Positions 53,000 to 62,288 of a stretch of DNA of 64,000 nucleotides are shown here, piece after piece. Source of the DNA: Burkholderia pyrrocinia (GTDB lineage: Bacteria; Pseudomonadota; Gammaproteobacteria; Burkholderiales; Burkholderiaceae). Under the pieces are notes generated by a model. The model searched no databases. It saw only the letters and a list, made by a program, of their open reading frames with translations, and had not been told where the DNA came from. Each line of letters starts with the position of its first letter. Position 1 is the stretch's first letter. The stretch is from the NCBI RefSeq assembly GCF_018417535.1, contig NZ_CP070978.1:1984001-2048000 (forward strand), given 5' to 3'. The translations under genes and the position numbers were made by a program.

Positions 53000-54301
53000 T
53001 CATGCCGATGCCGACGTCTCCGGCACCTTCACCTGCGTGACGCGCCCTCCGTCCGAATCGTCGTCACGCGGTGCGTCGAGCTGCCCTTCCCACTTCGCGA
53101 CCACGGCAGCCGCGATCGAGTTGCCGACGGCGTTGGTGGCCGAGCGCCCCATGTCGAGGAACATGTCGACGCCCATGATCAGCAGCAGCCCCGCCTCGGG
53201 CATGTTGAACTGGTTGAGCGTCGCCGCGATCACGACCAGCGATGCGCGCGGCACGCCCGCCATTCCCTTCGACGTCACCATCAGCATCAGCAGCATCGTG
53301 ATCTGCGTGCCCAGCGGCAGATGGATGCCATACACCTGCGCGATGAACAGCACCGCGAACGTGCAGTACATCATCGAGCCGTCGAGGTTGAACGAGTACC
53401 CGATCGGCAGCACGAAGCTCGAGATCTTGCGGTTCACGCCGAAGCGGTCGAGTGCGTCCAGCAGCTTCGGATACGCGGCCTCGGAGCTCGCCGTCGCGAA
53501 CGACAGCAGGAACGGTTCGCGGATCAGCCGGATCAGCGTGAACGCGCGCTTGCCGAGGAACGCCACGCCGGCGAGCGTCAGCACGCCCCACAGCAGCGCC
53601 AGCGCCAGATAGAAGCTCGCCATGAACTTCGCGAACGTGAGCAGGATGCCGAGCCCTTCGGTCGTGATCGTCGACGCCAGCGCCGCGAACACCGCGACGG
53701 GTGCGAACCACATCACCGCGCCCGTCACCTTCAGCATCACCTGCGCGAGATCGTCGATCACGCCGGTCAGGCGCTTGCCGGATTCGCCGAGCGCGGACAG
53801 CGCGGTGCCGAAGAAGATCGAGAAAACGACGATCTGCAGGATTTCGTTGTTCGCCATCGCCTCGGCGATCGACTTCGGCACCAGGTGGACCACGAAATCC
53901 TTCAGCGTGAATGCGCCCGTCTTCAGGTTGAGGGCCGCATCGGACGCCGGCAACGGCAGGCTCAGGTGGCTGCCCGGCTGCAGGATCGTCGCGGTCAGCA
54001 GGCCGAGCAGCAACGACGTGAACGACGCGATGAAGAACCAGCCGAACGCCTTGACGCCCACGCGGCCCACCGCGCTGCCGTCGCCCATCTGCGCAATGCC
54101 GACGGTCAGCGTCGCGAATACCAGCGGCGCGATGATCATCTTGATCAATCGCAGGAATACGTCGGACAGCAACGACACGTAACCGGCGACTTCCTTGGCC
54201 ATCTTCGGGTCGGGAAACGCGCTATGGCACGCGTAACCCACTGCGATACCAAGAATCATCGCGACGACGATGTACTTGGTAATGTTGTGCTTCTTCTTCA
54301 T
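53000..54301 (-). CDS. dctA: C4-dicarboxylate transporter (DctA family)
   Basis: The 433-residue inner-membrane symporter has LIKMIIAPLVFATLTVGIAQ, FATASSEAAYPKLLDAL (the serine-rich hairpin), SFNLDGSMMYCTFA and the SKGMAGVPRASLVV segment. These place it with the proton/dicarboxylate symporters for succinate, malate and fumarate. It starts at ATG 54301. No dctBD sensor pair is in the window. DctA is the best match; a glutamate carrier of the same family is less likely. Confidence 0.87.
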   Translation of the reverse strand: MKKKHNITKYIVVAMILGIAVGYACHSAFPDPKMAKEVAGYVSLLSDVFLRLIKMIIAPLVFATLTVGIAQMGDGSAVGRVGVKAFGWFFIASFTSLLLGLLTATILQPGSHLSLPLPASDAALNLKTGAFTLKDFVVHLVPKSIAEAMANNEILQIVVFSIFFGTALSALGESGKRLTGVIDDLAQVMLKVTGAVMWFAPVAVFAALASTITTEGLGILLTFAKFMASFYLALALLWGVLTLAGVAFLGKRAFTLIRLIREPFLLSFATASSEAAYPKLLDALDRFGVNRKISSFVLPIGYSFNLDGSMMYCTFAVLFIAQVYGIHLPLGTQITMLLMLMVTSKGMAGVPRASLVVIAATLNQFNMPEAGLLLIMGVDMFLDMGRSATNAVGNSIAAAVVAKWEGQLDAPRDDDSDGGRVTQVKVPETSASA

Positions 54302-54837
54302 TAGTAATCCAAATTACAAAGCGTGTGTTTCCAACGGCTGGAAAATCATTCGCGTCCGGCTGCGAATCGGAACTCACGTCGCAATGCGTGCGACAGGCCC
54401 GCTTCTGGCGGTCGCCAGAGCGGACAGGGGGGGCATTCTAACGCAAATGGCGCGCGAGCTTTCAATTCCGAAAGCAGGTGCAGGTTGATCTGCGTCCATT
54501 CAGCACCGGAAAAGCGGGTTTTGTCGCGATCCGGCCGAGCGGCTCCAGCGGCCATCACGTGCTTCGACCTTGACGTACATGCCGCCCGGGCCGTCCGACG
54601 ACGCCACCGGACGACGATCGCGACACATTCTCACAAAGATGCGCAGACCTCGACACTACCGCACGTAATCGCTATGTAATATTTGGAAATGGTTCGCGTT
54701 CCCGCAATGACCCGGCGCCAATGCGCACGACGAGTCGGGAATGCGGCGCCGCGTTCGGGTCATCGTTCCAACCAGGTCGAGTCGTTCGCTTCATAAGCAG
54801 TCCTTCCAATGAACGAACGGGAAAAATCAGCATCGTG
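54302..54837. other. 536-bp intergenic region between divergent dctA and the glycan operon
   Basis: This gap should hold promoters for both directions. It is of mixed composition, with ATGTAATATTTGG near 54673-54685. I see no gene, terminator or repeat of note. Confidence 0.5.
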
Positions 54838-55983
54838 ATGAACATTCTGTACACCAACTTCCACGGCGACTACGGCGGCGGCCAGGATACCTACGTCCGC
54901 GATCTCGCCGTCGCAATGAGCCGGCATCACCGCGTGACCGTTGCGTCGCCGGAGGGAAGCCGCCTGTCGCGATTGTTGAAGGACAGCCCGGACGTGGCCA
55001 TCTTCGACATGGAATTCAAACCGCGCTGGAACCGCCTGTGCCAGGAAATTGCCCGGCTGCGTCAGCGGATCGTCGCCGAGCGCTACGACGTCATTCACGT
55101 CAACGGGTCCGCCGATCACCGGCAGGTGATGCTGGCGCTGCTCGGGTGCCGATATCGGCCCGCGGTCGTGCTCACCAAGCACAACACGTATCGCGCCGAC
55201 AGCTTCGGCAACCTGCTGCGCGCACGGTTCGCGACGGACCACACCATCGCGGTCAGCGACTATGTCGCGGGCATGCTCGCGCTCCGGTCGCCGTATGGCA
55301 ACGTCACGGTCGTCAAGCACGGCGTGCGCCGGCAGGCTGCGGAACGACTGGCCAGCGACGAGATCCGCCGCCGCAAGGTGGCGCTGTTCGGGCCGTCCGG
55401 CGCGGATGCGATCGTGCTGGGCAGCAGCGCCGGCACCGCGCCGGAAAAAGGCTGGATGGACCTGATCGCGGCGCTGGGCCGCTTGCCCGAACCCGAGCGC
55501 GAGCGGTTTCGCGTGCTGCTGGTCGGCGCGGAGCCGTCCGGCGCGCAGCGCAAGCAGATCGCGCAACACGGCATGACGTCGCGCACGGCGTTCACCGGAC
55601 GGCTCGACGACGTATGGGCGCCGTTCTCGATCATCGACGTGTCGTTCGTGCTGTCGTACCACGAGAGCCTGTCGTACGCGTGCCGCGAAGCGATGTCGCT
55701 GGGCTGCCCCGCGATCGTGACGCGCGTGGGCGGCCTGCCCGAGAACGTCGAGCCGGGCGTGGACGGCTGGGTCGTTCCGCCGCGCGAGCCCGAAGCGATC
55801 GAGGAGATTCTGCGCGCGATCGTGCGCGAGCCCGGTTGCGTCCGGGCGATGGGACGCAGCGCGCGGCTGAAAGGCAAGCGCGAGTTCTCGTTCGACACCT
55901 TCGTCGATGCGACTTTGTCCGTCTATCAGAAATCGGTTCGACACAACCCGTATCGTTGGGTGACATCCTTGAGGTCCATGTAA
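54838..55983 (+). CDS. Glycosyltransferase family 4
   Basis: The 381-residue enzyme has the N-terminal acceptor domain start MNILYTNFHGDYGGGQDTYV and a C-terminal GT-B donor domain. The latter has APEKGWMDLIAAL and the E-x7-E motif in YHESLSYACREAMSLG. The family transfers sugar from a nucleotide-sugar to a lipid- or glycan-linked acceptor. The ATG at 54838 begins the conserved domain. It overlaps the next gene (TAATG), so the two are coupled. The sugar is unknown. Confidence 0.87.
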   Translation: MNILYTNFHGDYGGGQDTYVRDLAVAMSRHHRVTVASPEGSRLSRLLKDSPDVAIFDMEFKPRWNRLCQEIARLRQRIVAERYDVIHVNGSADHRQVMLALLGCRYRPAVVLTKHNTYRADSFGNLLRARFATDHTIAVSDYVAGMLALRSPYGNVTVVKHGVRRQAAERLASDEIRRRKVALFGPSGADAIVLGSSAGTAPEKGWMDLIAALGRLPEPERERFRVLLVGAEPSGAQRKQIAQHGMTSRTAFTGRLDDVWAPFSIIDVSFVLSYHESLSYACREAMSLGCPAIVTRVGGLPENVEPGVDGWVVPPREPEAIEEILRAIVREPGCVRAMGRSARLKGKREFSFDTFVDATLSVYQKSVRHNPYRWVTSLRSM

Positions 55984-56549
55984 TGGCCATGAATATCTGG
56001 AAGAAGTATTGGCGCCTGCGGATGCAGGAGTGCCCGTGCGACGTGCACTTCGTCGAATGGCTGGAATCCGTTCGCCTCAACGGCATCCGCATCTATCACT
56101 TCGGCACCGGCGGCCACCACCATGTCGGCGTGGAATGCGCGCGCCCGCACCTGAACAACGCGGTCTTCGGCGTGACGGCGTCGCCGAAGGAATACAAGTC
56201 GTATGTCGATCTCGTCACGCGGCAACCGGAGGTGAGCAAGACCTACCTGGCCTATTTCGGCGACATCTATACGAGCAACTCGGACCTGCTGCCGGCATTC
56301 GACGTCGTCACGCTGTTCCACCTGTGCGAATTCCGCGACGAGACGAACAGCCGCTACGGTGCGAAGACCGACGCGGAAGTGCTCGACCTGTTTGCACGCC
56401 ATACCGCACGCGAAGGTCACCTGCTGTTCTACAAGGGCTCGTCGGCCTACCGGAAGGCCGAACCGATCATCGCGCAATGGGCGGCGAATGCCGATTTCGT
56501 CGAGGTCGGCGACTTCAAGACCTTGCGGATTTTCCGCAAGGCCGCGTAA
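55983..56549 (+). CDS. Unknown protein in the glycan operon, methyltransferase-like fold possible
   Basis: The 188-residue cytoplasmic protein has an early glycine-rich turn (IYHFGTGGHHHVGVE) reminiscent of SAM-methyltransferase motif I. A following acidic strand reads DVVTLFHLCEFRDE. A histidine triplet in the putative motif I is unusual. It is coupled to the upstream glycosyltransferase and 22 bp before the deacetylase gene. I cannot confirm enzyme activity. Confidence 0.6.
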   Translation: MAMNIWKKYWRLRMQECPCDVHFVEWLESVRLNGIRIYHFGTGGHHHVGVECARPHLNNAVFGVTASPKEYKSYVDLVTRQPEVSKTYLAYFGDIYTSNSDLLPAFDVVTLFHLCEFRDETNSRYGAKTDAEVLDLFARHTAREGHLLFYKGSSAYRKAEPIIAQWAANADFVEVGDFKTLRIFRKAA

Positions 56550-56571
56550 CCTCCATTCTCGCGATCCGCCG

Positions 56572-57306
56572 ATGCTTCTGTCCGCCACACGCTTTCCGAT
56601 CCTGATGTATCACCAGATACGCCCGCTGCCGCCGCCGTCCGATCGGCTGCGCAGCCTGAGCGTCGCGCCCGACGCGTTCCGCCGCCAGATGACGCTGTTC
56701 AGGCGGCTCGGCTACCGCGGCCTGAGCGTGCGCGAACTGCAGCCGTATCTGCGCGGGGAGCGCAGCGGGAAAGTCTTCGGCATTTCGTTCGACGACGGCT
56801 TTCTCGACGTGCTGACGCAGGCGATGCCCGTGCTGGACGAGCTCGGGTTCACGGCGACCTGCTACTTCGTCGCCGGACGGTTCGGCGGCGAGAACGACTG
56901 GGATGCGGGCGCCGATACCGCGCGCTCGCCGCTCATGACGTGCGAGCACATGCTCGCGTGGCGCGATCACGGCCATGAAATCGGCTCGCATACGCTCGAT
57001 CACGTCGCGCTGTCGCGCGTGCCCGCGCACATGTCGGACCTTCAGGTAACTGAATCGAAGCGGCGGCTCGAAGCGTTGAGCGGCCGGCGCGTCGAATCGT
57101 TCTGCTATCCGTACGGCGAGCTGAGCGCGAGCGTCCGCGATCAGGTCGCCGCCGCGGGATACGGTAATGCGACGACGACCCGGCGCGGCTGCGCCGATGC
57201 GTCCGACGATCCGTTTCTGCTGCCGCGGGTTCCGGTGGCGGGTGGTGTCGGTGCGCTTCGGTTGTTGTTCAAATGCGCGCGGTGGCGGGTTCGGGGGCGT
57301 GGGTAG
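56572..57306 (+). CDS. Polysaccharide deacetylase (NodB homology)
   Basis: The 244-residue enzyme has the NodB motifs FGISFDDGFLDVL (catalytic and metal Asp pair), SHTLDH (two metal histidines) and FCYPYGELS. It removes acetyl groups from N-acetyl sugars of a polysaccharide. No signal peptide is obvious, so it may act on a lipid-linked intermediate in the cytoplasm. It ends the three-gene glycan operon. Confidence 0.85.
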   Translation: MLLSATRFPILMYHQIRPLPPPSDRLRSLSVAPDAFRRQMTLFRRLGYRGLSVRELQPYLRGERSGKVFGISFDDGFLDVLTQAMPVLDELGFTATCYFVAGRFGGENDWDAGADTARSPLMTCEHMLAWRDHGHEIGSHTLDHVALSRVPAHMSDLQVTESKRRLEALSGRRVESFCYPYGELSASVRDQVAAAGYGNATTTRRGCADASDDPFLLPRVPVAGGVGALRLLFKCARWRVRGRG

Positions 57307-57423
57307 CGTCGGGAACAGCGCTCGTGGCGTGGTGCTTCGACTTCGCTCTCTGACAAAAGCCAGCCTCTTGCTCATCGCAGTTCGATCCTGCGGCGAACAC
57401 TTCGGACAAGTGACCCGTCGCCC

Positions 57424-57639
57424 TCAACCAAATTGGGCGGTCAGCCATCCTTCAGCCCATTTGGTCGCGTATGCAACCGCGTCATCGCGCACATCGAAGC
57501 CAGCCAGATCACCGCTGGCGTGTACTTCCCGCTCACCTCCGTCCAGCAGAACCGTGGAGATCCTCACATGCGCGATGTACTCTCCGTCCGCCCTGCGGGG
57601 TGTCGGGTCGATTCGGAACCGTGTCGAATTGAAGAGCAT
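57424..57639 (-). CDS. Small conserved-type hypothetical protein
   Basis: The 71-residue protein has a compact alpha/beta pattern (YIAHVRISTVLLDGG, SGDLAGFDVRDDAVAYATKW). Proteins of this size and pattern are common in Burkholderia, but I know no function. It converges on the deacetylase gene. Confidence 0.6.
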   Translation of the reverse strand: MLFNSTRFRIDPTPRRADGEYIAHVRISTVLLDGGEREVHASGDLAGFDVRDDAVAYATKWAEGWLTAQFG

Positions 57640-58358
57640 GGGCTCCTCCCTGTTGGGTTACCGCGAGCCAGGCTGTCGCGGGAGCAGCACGAGAAAACGT
57701 CGGACATGAAGAAGTGCCGTAGTCCGGCCCGCCTCCTGACTGGATTCACGGCTCGCCATCCTGCCTTTTCCGTGTGGCACGCGACCCGCTACGAACATCA
57801 GGAAGGCATCCGCATCGACCTTGCAGCGATGGTCACGGACAGACCGGCGAATGAGGTGCAACCCGCAAGCGGAGATGGAAGCACGTTGCTCCGCAATACC
57901 TACGGAGCCACTCTCAAGCGATGGGACAAGAGGGGAGCGTCAGCACTATCGATGGTGCCCGGACGATCGATCACGGCGAGAGGCCCGATCGCATTCAGAG
58001 GGGCATGCTGAGCAATACGCTGGAATCGGCAATGGGTCATCCGATGGTTCGATGCTACGCCGTTCCATAAATTTGTATAGCGAAATTTCCAGCAAATGCC
58101 TGTCGCCGGAGCATGCCTTCGTACTGTCACGAGGTGTGAGTCGCAGCGACAGCGCGTATAGTGGGGCTAGCCTTACCGCCGGTTCCAGAAGACAGTTCGG
58201 CACTTGGGGGCGGCATCGTCCGGGCGGCGCATGGGCACCGATTCTCATGGTTGGCATCATGCAGCGTCGTCGACTTCGAAGCAGGCAGCGCTCGGGGAAT
58301 CGCGTTGACACGAGTTGGACCGGCTAACGTAAGCCCCTCTGAAGAAACCGCGCCACCC
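57640..58358. other. 719-bp region without a convincing gene
   Basis: Several short frames are open here but none has a ribosome site with good codon use. Composition is less GC3-biased than in neighbouring genes, and short AT patches occur (CATAAATTTGTATAGCGAAATTT near 58069). It looks like degenerate or regulatory DNA at the border between the glycan operon and the small-gene cluster. Confidence 0.5.
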
Positions 58359-58643
58359 ATGAAAATCGACCGCAGTTCCATTCCCCACTACCTCGTCCTT
58401 CGTGCCGGCTGGCCACCCTATGTGTTGAATGCAGACCGCCTGGTGCTCCGCCGCGACGCGAGCCCGCTGTTGCGCGCGTTCGCGCGAACCCGCGGAAGCT
58501 TCGCACATGTCGACGACGTCGCGTGGAACATCTTCTCCGACGCAGAGGGTCTTTCAGTGATCGAGCGTCGGGAAACGGGGTTCTTTACGTTGATCACCGG
58601 AACCGAGACCGAGCATCAGTTGCATTTGCTGGCAACCCTCTGA
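58359..58643 (+). CDS. Small hypothetical protein
   Basis: The 94-residue soluble protein begins MKIDRSSIPHYLVLRAGWPP. It contains ASPLLRAFARTRGSFAHVDD and ends with an LITGTETEHQLHLL strand. The ATG at 58359 is weakly preceded by GAAGAAA. The family is unknown. Confidence 0.5.
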   Translation: MKIDRSSIPHYLVLRAGWPPYVLNADRLVLRRDASPLLRAFARTRGSFAHVDDVAWNIFSDAEGLSVIERRETGFFTLITGTETEHQLHLLATL

Positions 58644-58757
58644 CGTTGCCGCGGGGACGGCGTACGGCCAGGGTCGACGAACGGCCGCGCCCGGGGATTT
58701 TTACGGAATGCTGATTTTCCCGGACGGTCACTTGTTCTGCCCCTCGGCCGAAAGCGC

Positions 58758-58786
58758 TTGACACAGGCCTCGACGAGGCGTACTGT
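58758..58786 (+). promoter_or_regulatory. Sigma-70-type promoter of the cold-shock gene with long leader
   Basis: A perfect TTGACA at 58758-58763, a 17-bp spacer, and TACTGT at 58781-58786 precede the cold-shock gene by about 140 bases. The resulting leader of roughly 130 nt is the length typical for csp mRNAs whose leaders act in cold response. Confidence 0.65.
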
Positions 58787-58925
58787 CAGTCGCTGAAGTA
58801 TTCAAGAAGCGCGATTGCTGTCCACCATTCACCGCGGCCTGCGGTATTCGTTGTCCTCTCCCTCCTTGATTATTTTTGCGTGCCCATTCGGGCGCATATG
58901 CTCGTCCATTTTCAGGAGATCTAAT

Positions 58926-59129
58926 ATGGATACCGGTACCGTCAAGTGGTTCAACGACAGCAAGGGCTTCGGCTTCATCACGCCCGACGCGGGTGGTGAC
59001 GATCTGTTCGCGCACTTCTCCGAGATTCGCGGCGATGGCTTCAAGACCCTCGCCGAAGGCCAGAAGGTCAGCTACGAGACCAAGAGCGGCCCCAAGGGCC
59101 TGCAGGCGTCGAACATTACCCCCCTGTAA
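58926..59129 (+). CDS. Cold-shock protein (CspA family)
   Basis: The 67-residue single-domain OB-fold protein has both RNA-binding motifs: KGFGFITP and DLFAHFSEI. It starts [10 protein letters not shown] and ends [10 protein letters not shown], as canonical Csp. It binds single-stranded nucleic acid and melts mRNA structure. AGGAG lies upstream of the ATG. It heads a run of small translation-related genes. Confidence 0.93.
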   Translation: MDTGTVKWFNDSKGFGFITPDAGGDDLFAHFSEIRGDGFKTLAEGQKVSYETKSGPKGLQASNITPL

Positions 59130-59379
59130 TTCCCGTAAGCCGTCAGCCTCGTTCATGGAGCGGCACGTAACTGCCGCTTCCCTGAATACGCATCTCCATC
59201 GCGCACGCCGCACGCCTCGATGCAAGCCCGACCGGGCCCGTCATTTCGCATCCGGACGTCGAGCATGCGCGTATGCAGATGCCCCAATACCCCTCGCAGC
59301 GCGCGTGTCCAGCCGCGCGTGCGCGATCGAACGGGTCCCGTTCATCTGATCGCGCAAGCGGCGCAGCAGGAGAACCCGC

Positions 59380-59532
59380 ATGACCAGAAATCAACCTCGC
59401 AGTAACAAGGTGCCTCCGCGAGCCAAGCCTGCGATGACGCTGCCCAAGTTCGGCACGGCATTGAACTGGGTGCCGCCCAAGTCTCCCACTGTCACGGAAT
59501 CGCGCCCGAAGAAGCGCACGCCTGCTCCGTAA
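59380..59532 (+). CDS. Very small basic protein
   Basis: The 50-residue open frame begins MTRNQPRSNKVPPRAKPAMT and ends in SRPKKRTPAP. It is rich in Lys, Arg and Pro, with AGGAG upstream of the ATG at 59380. It could bind RNA or the ribosome, given its neighbours. It is too short for firm identification. Confidence 0.5.
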   Translation: MTRNQPRSNKVPPRAKPAMTLPKFGTALNWVPPKSPTVTESRPKKRTPAP

Positions 59533-59676
59533 TCCGTAATAGCGAATCGAGCCAACCGCTGCGTTTCGAAGCGGCAGCCACCGCTGTCGTGCAACGTGTC
59601 GAAGCCAGTCGCGGTCCGGTAGTCACAACGGCCTTGCCTTCGAATGCAGGCAATCGCCTTGATTGGAGAAACTGGC

Positions 59677-59943
59677 TTGGCAAAAGAAGAGCTATTGGAA
59701 CTGGACGGCGTCGTCGACGAAGTTCTTCCGGACAGCAGGTTCCGCGTGACACTGGAAAACGGCGCGATTGTCGCCGCCTACGCATCGGGGCGCATGCGCC
59801 GCCACCGTATCAGGATCCTCGCAGGTGATCGGGTAAGGTTGGAGTTGTCTGTCTACGATCTGACCAAGGGCCGCATCAATTTCCGGCACAAGGACGACCA
59901 CGCATCGACCGCTTCGCCACGCAAGCGATTCGTGCGACGCTAG
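59677..59943 (+). CDS. infA2: Translation initiation factor IF-1, paralogue
   Basis: The 88-residue protein matches IF-1 throughout: [39 protein letters not shown] and [17 protein letters not shown]. The usual 72-residue length is extended by a basic tail ending [13 protein letters not shown] start at 59677 with GGAGAA upstream gives the standard N-terminus (initiator then AKEEL). An ATG 33 bases upstream has no ribosome site. IF-1 blocks the ribosomal A-site during initiation; this is probably the second genomic copy. Confidence 0.9.
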   Translation: MAKEELLELDGVVDEVLPDSRFRVTLENGAIVAAYASGRMRRHRIRILAGDRVRLELSVYDLTKGRINFRHKDDHASTASPRKRFVRR

Positions 59944-60278
59944 CCGGATCGCGGGCATCGTCGCGCAAACAAAGCGACGGTGTCGCCTCCGAACCCGTCG
60001 CAACCCGATACCGTGTGTCCGTGGGTCGCACCCGCGTGCGTTGTGGCGCGAAATCCGGAATAAGTTGGGCGCCCGACAAACGATGCGCGTATGATGGGTT
60101 TATCCGAGCGATCGCCAGCCCTCGGCCGCTCGCCCCTCCATCTACCCTCTTGCTGCATCGCCTCGCCTCCGCGCTGCAACGTTGTCCCTTTCACCCCACC
60201 GGCACGCCCTGCAACGGCGATACGGGCCGGTTGTGTTCGCCCATGCAATTCGCCGTGGCCGAACGCCAGGAGTTTGCT
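59944..60278. other. 335-bp intergenic region in the small-gene cluster
   Basis: No supported gene. A frame from 60015 runs into the next gene but lacks a ribosome site. A purine-rich AGGAG at the end serves the following small gene. Confidence 0.5.
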
Positions 60279-60563
60279 ATGAGCATGCACGTCTACCGTG
60301 GATTCGAGATATATCCACTGATTTACCCTCACGTACCGGCACCGAGCGGCAGTCCGCATAACTACGACGCCGGTTTCGACGCGGCAGTCAAGATTTGCCT
60401 TCGCGGCACCACCGACACGCTGACGCAGAGCCAGACTTTCAGATTGCGCGACAACTCTCCATTTGACAACGCCGGTGACGCACGTCGTGCTTCGCTGCGC
60501 TATGCAGAGAACATCATCGACGACAATCGCGATAAACAGGGCTTCTTTTCCAACGGGCCCTGA
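60279..60563 (+). CDS. Small hypothetical protein, Burkholderia type
   Basis: The 94-residue protein begins MSMHVYRGFEIYPLIYPHVP and contains YDAGFDAAVKICLRGTTD, DARRASLRYAENIIDD and a C-terminal FFSNGP. AGGAG lies seven bases upstream. The fold looks alpha/beta and cytoplasmic. Function is unknown, but it recurs in Burkholderia next to small stress genes by my recollection. Confidence 0.65.
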   Translation: MSMHVYRGFEIYPLIYPHVPAPSGSPHNYDAGFDAAVKICLRGTTDTLTQSQTFRLRDNSPFDNAGDARRASLRYAENIIDDNRDKQGFFSNGP

Positions 60564-60610
60564 CGCGACTCGTCAACGCAGCGCAATGCGTCGGCAATCT
60601 GGAGGACGAA

Positions 60611-60820
60611 ATGATCATCGACGAACTACTCGGTCTGGTCACGCGGCGCGAGGTCACCTGGACCGACGCCAACTTGCCCGCCGGAATGGCCGATTCGGCG
60701 CTGTGCCACCAACAAGAGCTGCAAATGTTCGTGGCGGTACGCGCGCTATCGATCGGAGCCGGATATTCGGAGTTCGAGTCCGACGAGATAGCGAGTGCCG
60801 TCATGACACGGCTCGGCTAG
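60611..60820 (+). CDS. Small hypothetical protein
   Basis: The 69-residue acidic protein begins MIIDELLGLVTRREVTWTDA and ends SDEIASAVMTRLG. A strong GGAGGA precedes the ATG. It sits between another small gene and S21. The function is unknown. Confidence 0.62.
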   Translation: MIIDELLGLVTRREVTWTDANLPAGMADSALCHQQELQMFVAVRALSIGAGYSEFESDEIASAVMTRLG

Positions 60821-60853
60821 TTTTCCGTTCAAACGCTCCCAAACAGGATCTAC

Positions 60854-61066
60854 ATGACAACAGTTACGCTCAAGGTCAACGAACCAATCGATGTCGCTCT
60901 GCGGCGATTCCGACGTAGCATCGAGAAAACCGGGCTGATTCGCGAGTTGCGCAGTCGCACCGGCTATGAAAAGCCCACGACGGAACGCAAGCGGAAGAAG
61001 GCCAGCGCCGTCGCCCGACAACGCTTGCGGGCGAAGCGCATGTTGCCGCCTCGCAAAATGTACTAG
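60854..61066 (+). CDS. rpsU: Ribosomal protein bS21, paralogue
   Basis: The 70-residue protein has the S21 pattern: [20 protein letters not shown] with the KTGLIRELR segment, and a Lys/Arg-rich tail ([13 protein letters not shown]). S21 sits near the anti-Shine-Dalgarno of 16S rRNA and affects start selection. Burkholderia carry several rpsU copies; this is an accessory one. It lies 33 bp after the 69-residue gene. Confidence 0.93.
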   Translation: MTTVTLKVNEPIDVALRRFRRSIEKTGLIRELRSRTGYEKPTTERKRKKASAVARQRLRAKRMLPPRKMY

Positions 61067-61075
61067 GAGCGCATC

Positions 61076-61303
61076 GTGTACAACATGCCGGGCGAAGAGC
61101 CGCCGTTTTTCCCGCTGACGAAATGCGAAGTCGATTTCGATCAGCAGAAAGACATGGTGACACTGCTGCCGAGCTTCTACGCCTTCGGATGCGAGTACAC
61201 CAGCCGCGGTTTTCTGATCGGGCGCGACGATGCGTTCAAACTGATTGCCGCGATCGAGAAGGCACTCAGCGTCCGGGGTGAGCCGACGCCGGCACACTCG
61301 TGA
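61076..61303 (+). CDS. Small hypothetical protein
   Basis: The 75-residue protein starts with GTG at 61076, behind AGGAG and 9 bp after the S21 stop, so the two are likely co-translated. It contains FPLTKCEVDFDQQKDMVTLL and SRGFLIGRDDAFKLIAAIEK. The function is unknown. Confidence 0.6.
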   Translation: MYNMPGEEPPFFPLTKCEVDFDQQKDMVTLLPSFYAFGCEYTSRGFLIGRDDAFKLIAAIEKALSVRGEPTPAHS

Positions 61304-62108
61304 GCATCGACAACCAGAAGATGGACTATGCGCGTCCGCACCAAGTACGTAGATTTGCTCTATTTCCTGGTTGCTCTGCAACTCGTCACCGAAAGGCAGA
61401 CGCGTGAGTGGCTGTCGCCCTTTCAGCTCGTCGAATCGCTGCAAGCATGGCTTATCGTCCATCGCGCGAAATGTGAGTGGCGCGATCGTGTCTGGATAGG
61501 CCATGCCTCCCTTCAGATAGCGAAGTCGGTCCGCCCGGTTGGCAACGCTGCATTTTCAGAATCGCTCCCAGGTGTGGCGAAAGACTCGACACTCCCTCCA
61601 CGAGACGCGCTCGCGGATCGGTCGAGTCTACGGAGGAAGTGCATCCGCTACCTTAGGGAGCAGGTCTGATCCCGGCATCACTCGATCGATCAGCAACTGT
61701 GCCGCTGGCTGCTGCTCAGCCATCCGAAGCGACGCTAAAAGCACGCCGCAACACGCGCTTCGATCCCGTACCCGCCCGCTGTGCACGCTTGCACGATATA
61801 CGCGGACACCTGGTACATCGCAGTTGGTCCGTTCAGCACAAGATTCGGCCGCGGCCGCCGACCTGAATCGACACGAGCCCCACTGCACGGCATCGTACCG
61901 ACTTCTTCTCCCCGCCGGTCCATGCTGGGTCGACATGCATGTATCGCCGTCGCCATCGCGCACGCGATCGCCGAATGACAGCTGCCGGCTGCCACGGCAC
62001 GGCACCGCCGCTTCCTTCGGCGATCGCTCCACCATCGATCCGACCCACCAGCCGCAACGGATTCGACGCGACTGGCCAACAACCCGCTCACCTTGCTCCG
62101 AGGGAACC
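61304..62108. other. 805-bp gene-poor region
   Basis: Open frames here (for example 61328-61669) lack ribosome sites and recognisable domains. The composition is mixed. The one interpretable piece is the Crp/Fnr remnant at 61673-61738, which suggests decayed genes. Confidence 0.5.
61673..61738 (+). pseudogene. Remnant of a Crp/Fnr-family regulator
   Basis: The frame reads RHHSIDQQLCRWLLLSHPKR and then a stop at 61736-61738. The run H-H-S-I-D-Q-Q-L-C-R-W-L-L is the conserved dimer-helix segment of Crp/Fnr proteins of the type found near photosensor-like regulators. A stop (TGA at 61667-61669) precedes it, so only about 20 codons survive. Confidence 0.6.
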
Positions 62109-62288
62109 ATGAGATATTACGAAAGCACGGCAATCGATCGACGCGATCAGGCAACCCGGCAACAGCAGCGCGACGACCTCGCCCGCGCCGACATCGAACG
62201 GGCCGACAAGCGTACGCAAAACGACGCCCGCATCGACTCCAATGCGGACAAGTGGCGCTACGTCCGTCCCGACCTTCAGGTGAAGTGA
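62109..62288 (+). CDS. Small, charged hypothetical protein
   Basis: The 59-residue protein begins MRYYESTAIDRRDQATRQQQ and continues with RDDLARADIERADKRTQNDA, a nearly pure charged helix. GAGGGAACC precedes the ATG. It probably forms a coiled coil. The family is not recognised. Confidence 0.5.
   Translation: MRYYESTAIDRRDQATRQQQRDDLARADIERADKRTQNDARIDSNADKWRYVRPDLQVK

Noticed and set aside
61328..61669. 113-codon plus-strand frame
   Set aside because: No ribosome site and no recognisable domain; it lies in a region with other gene debris.
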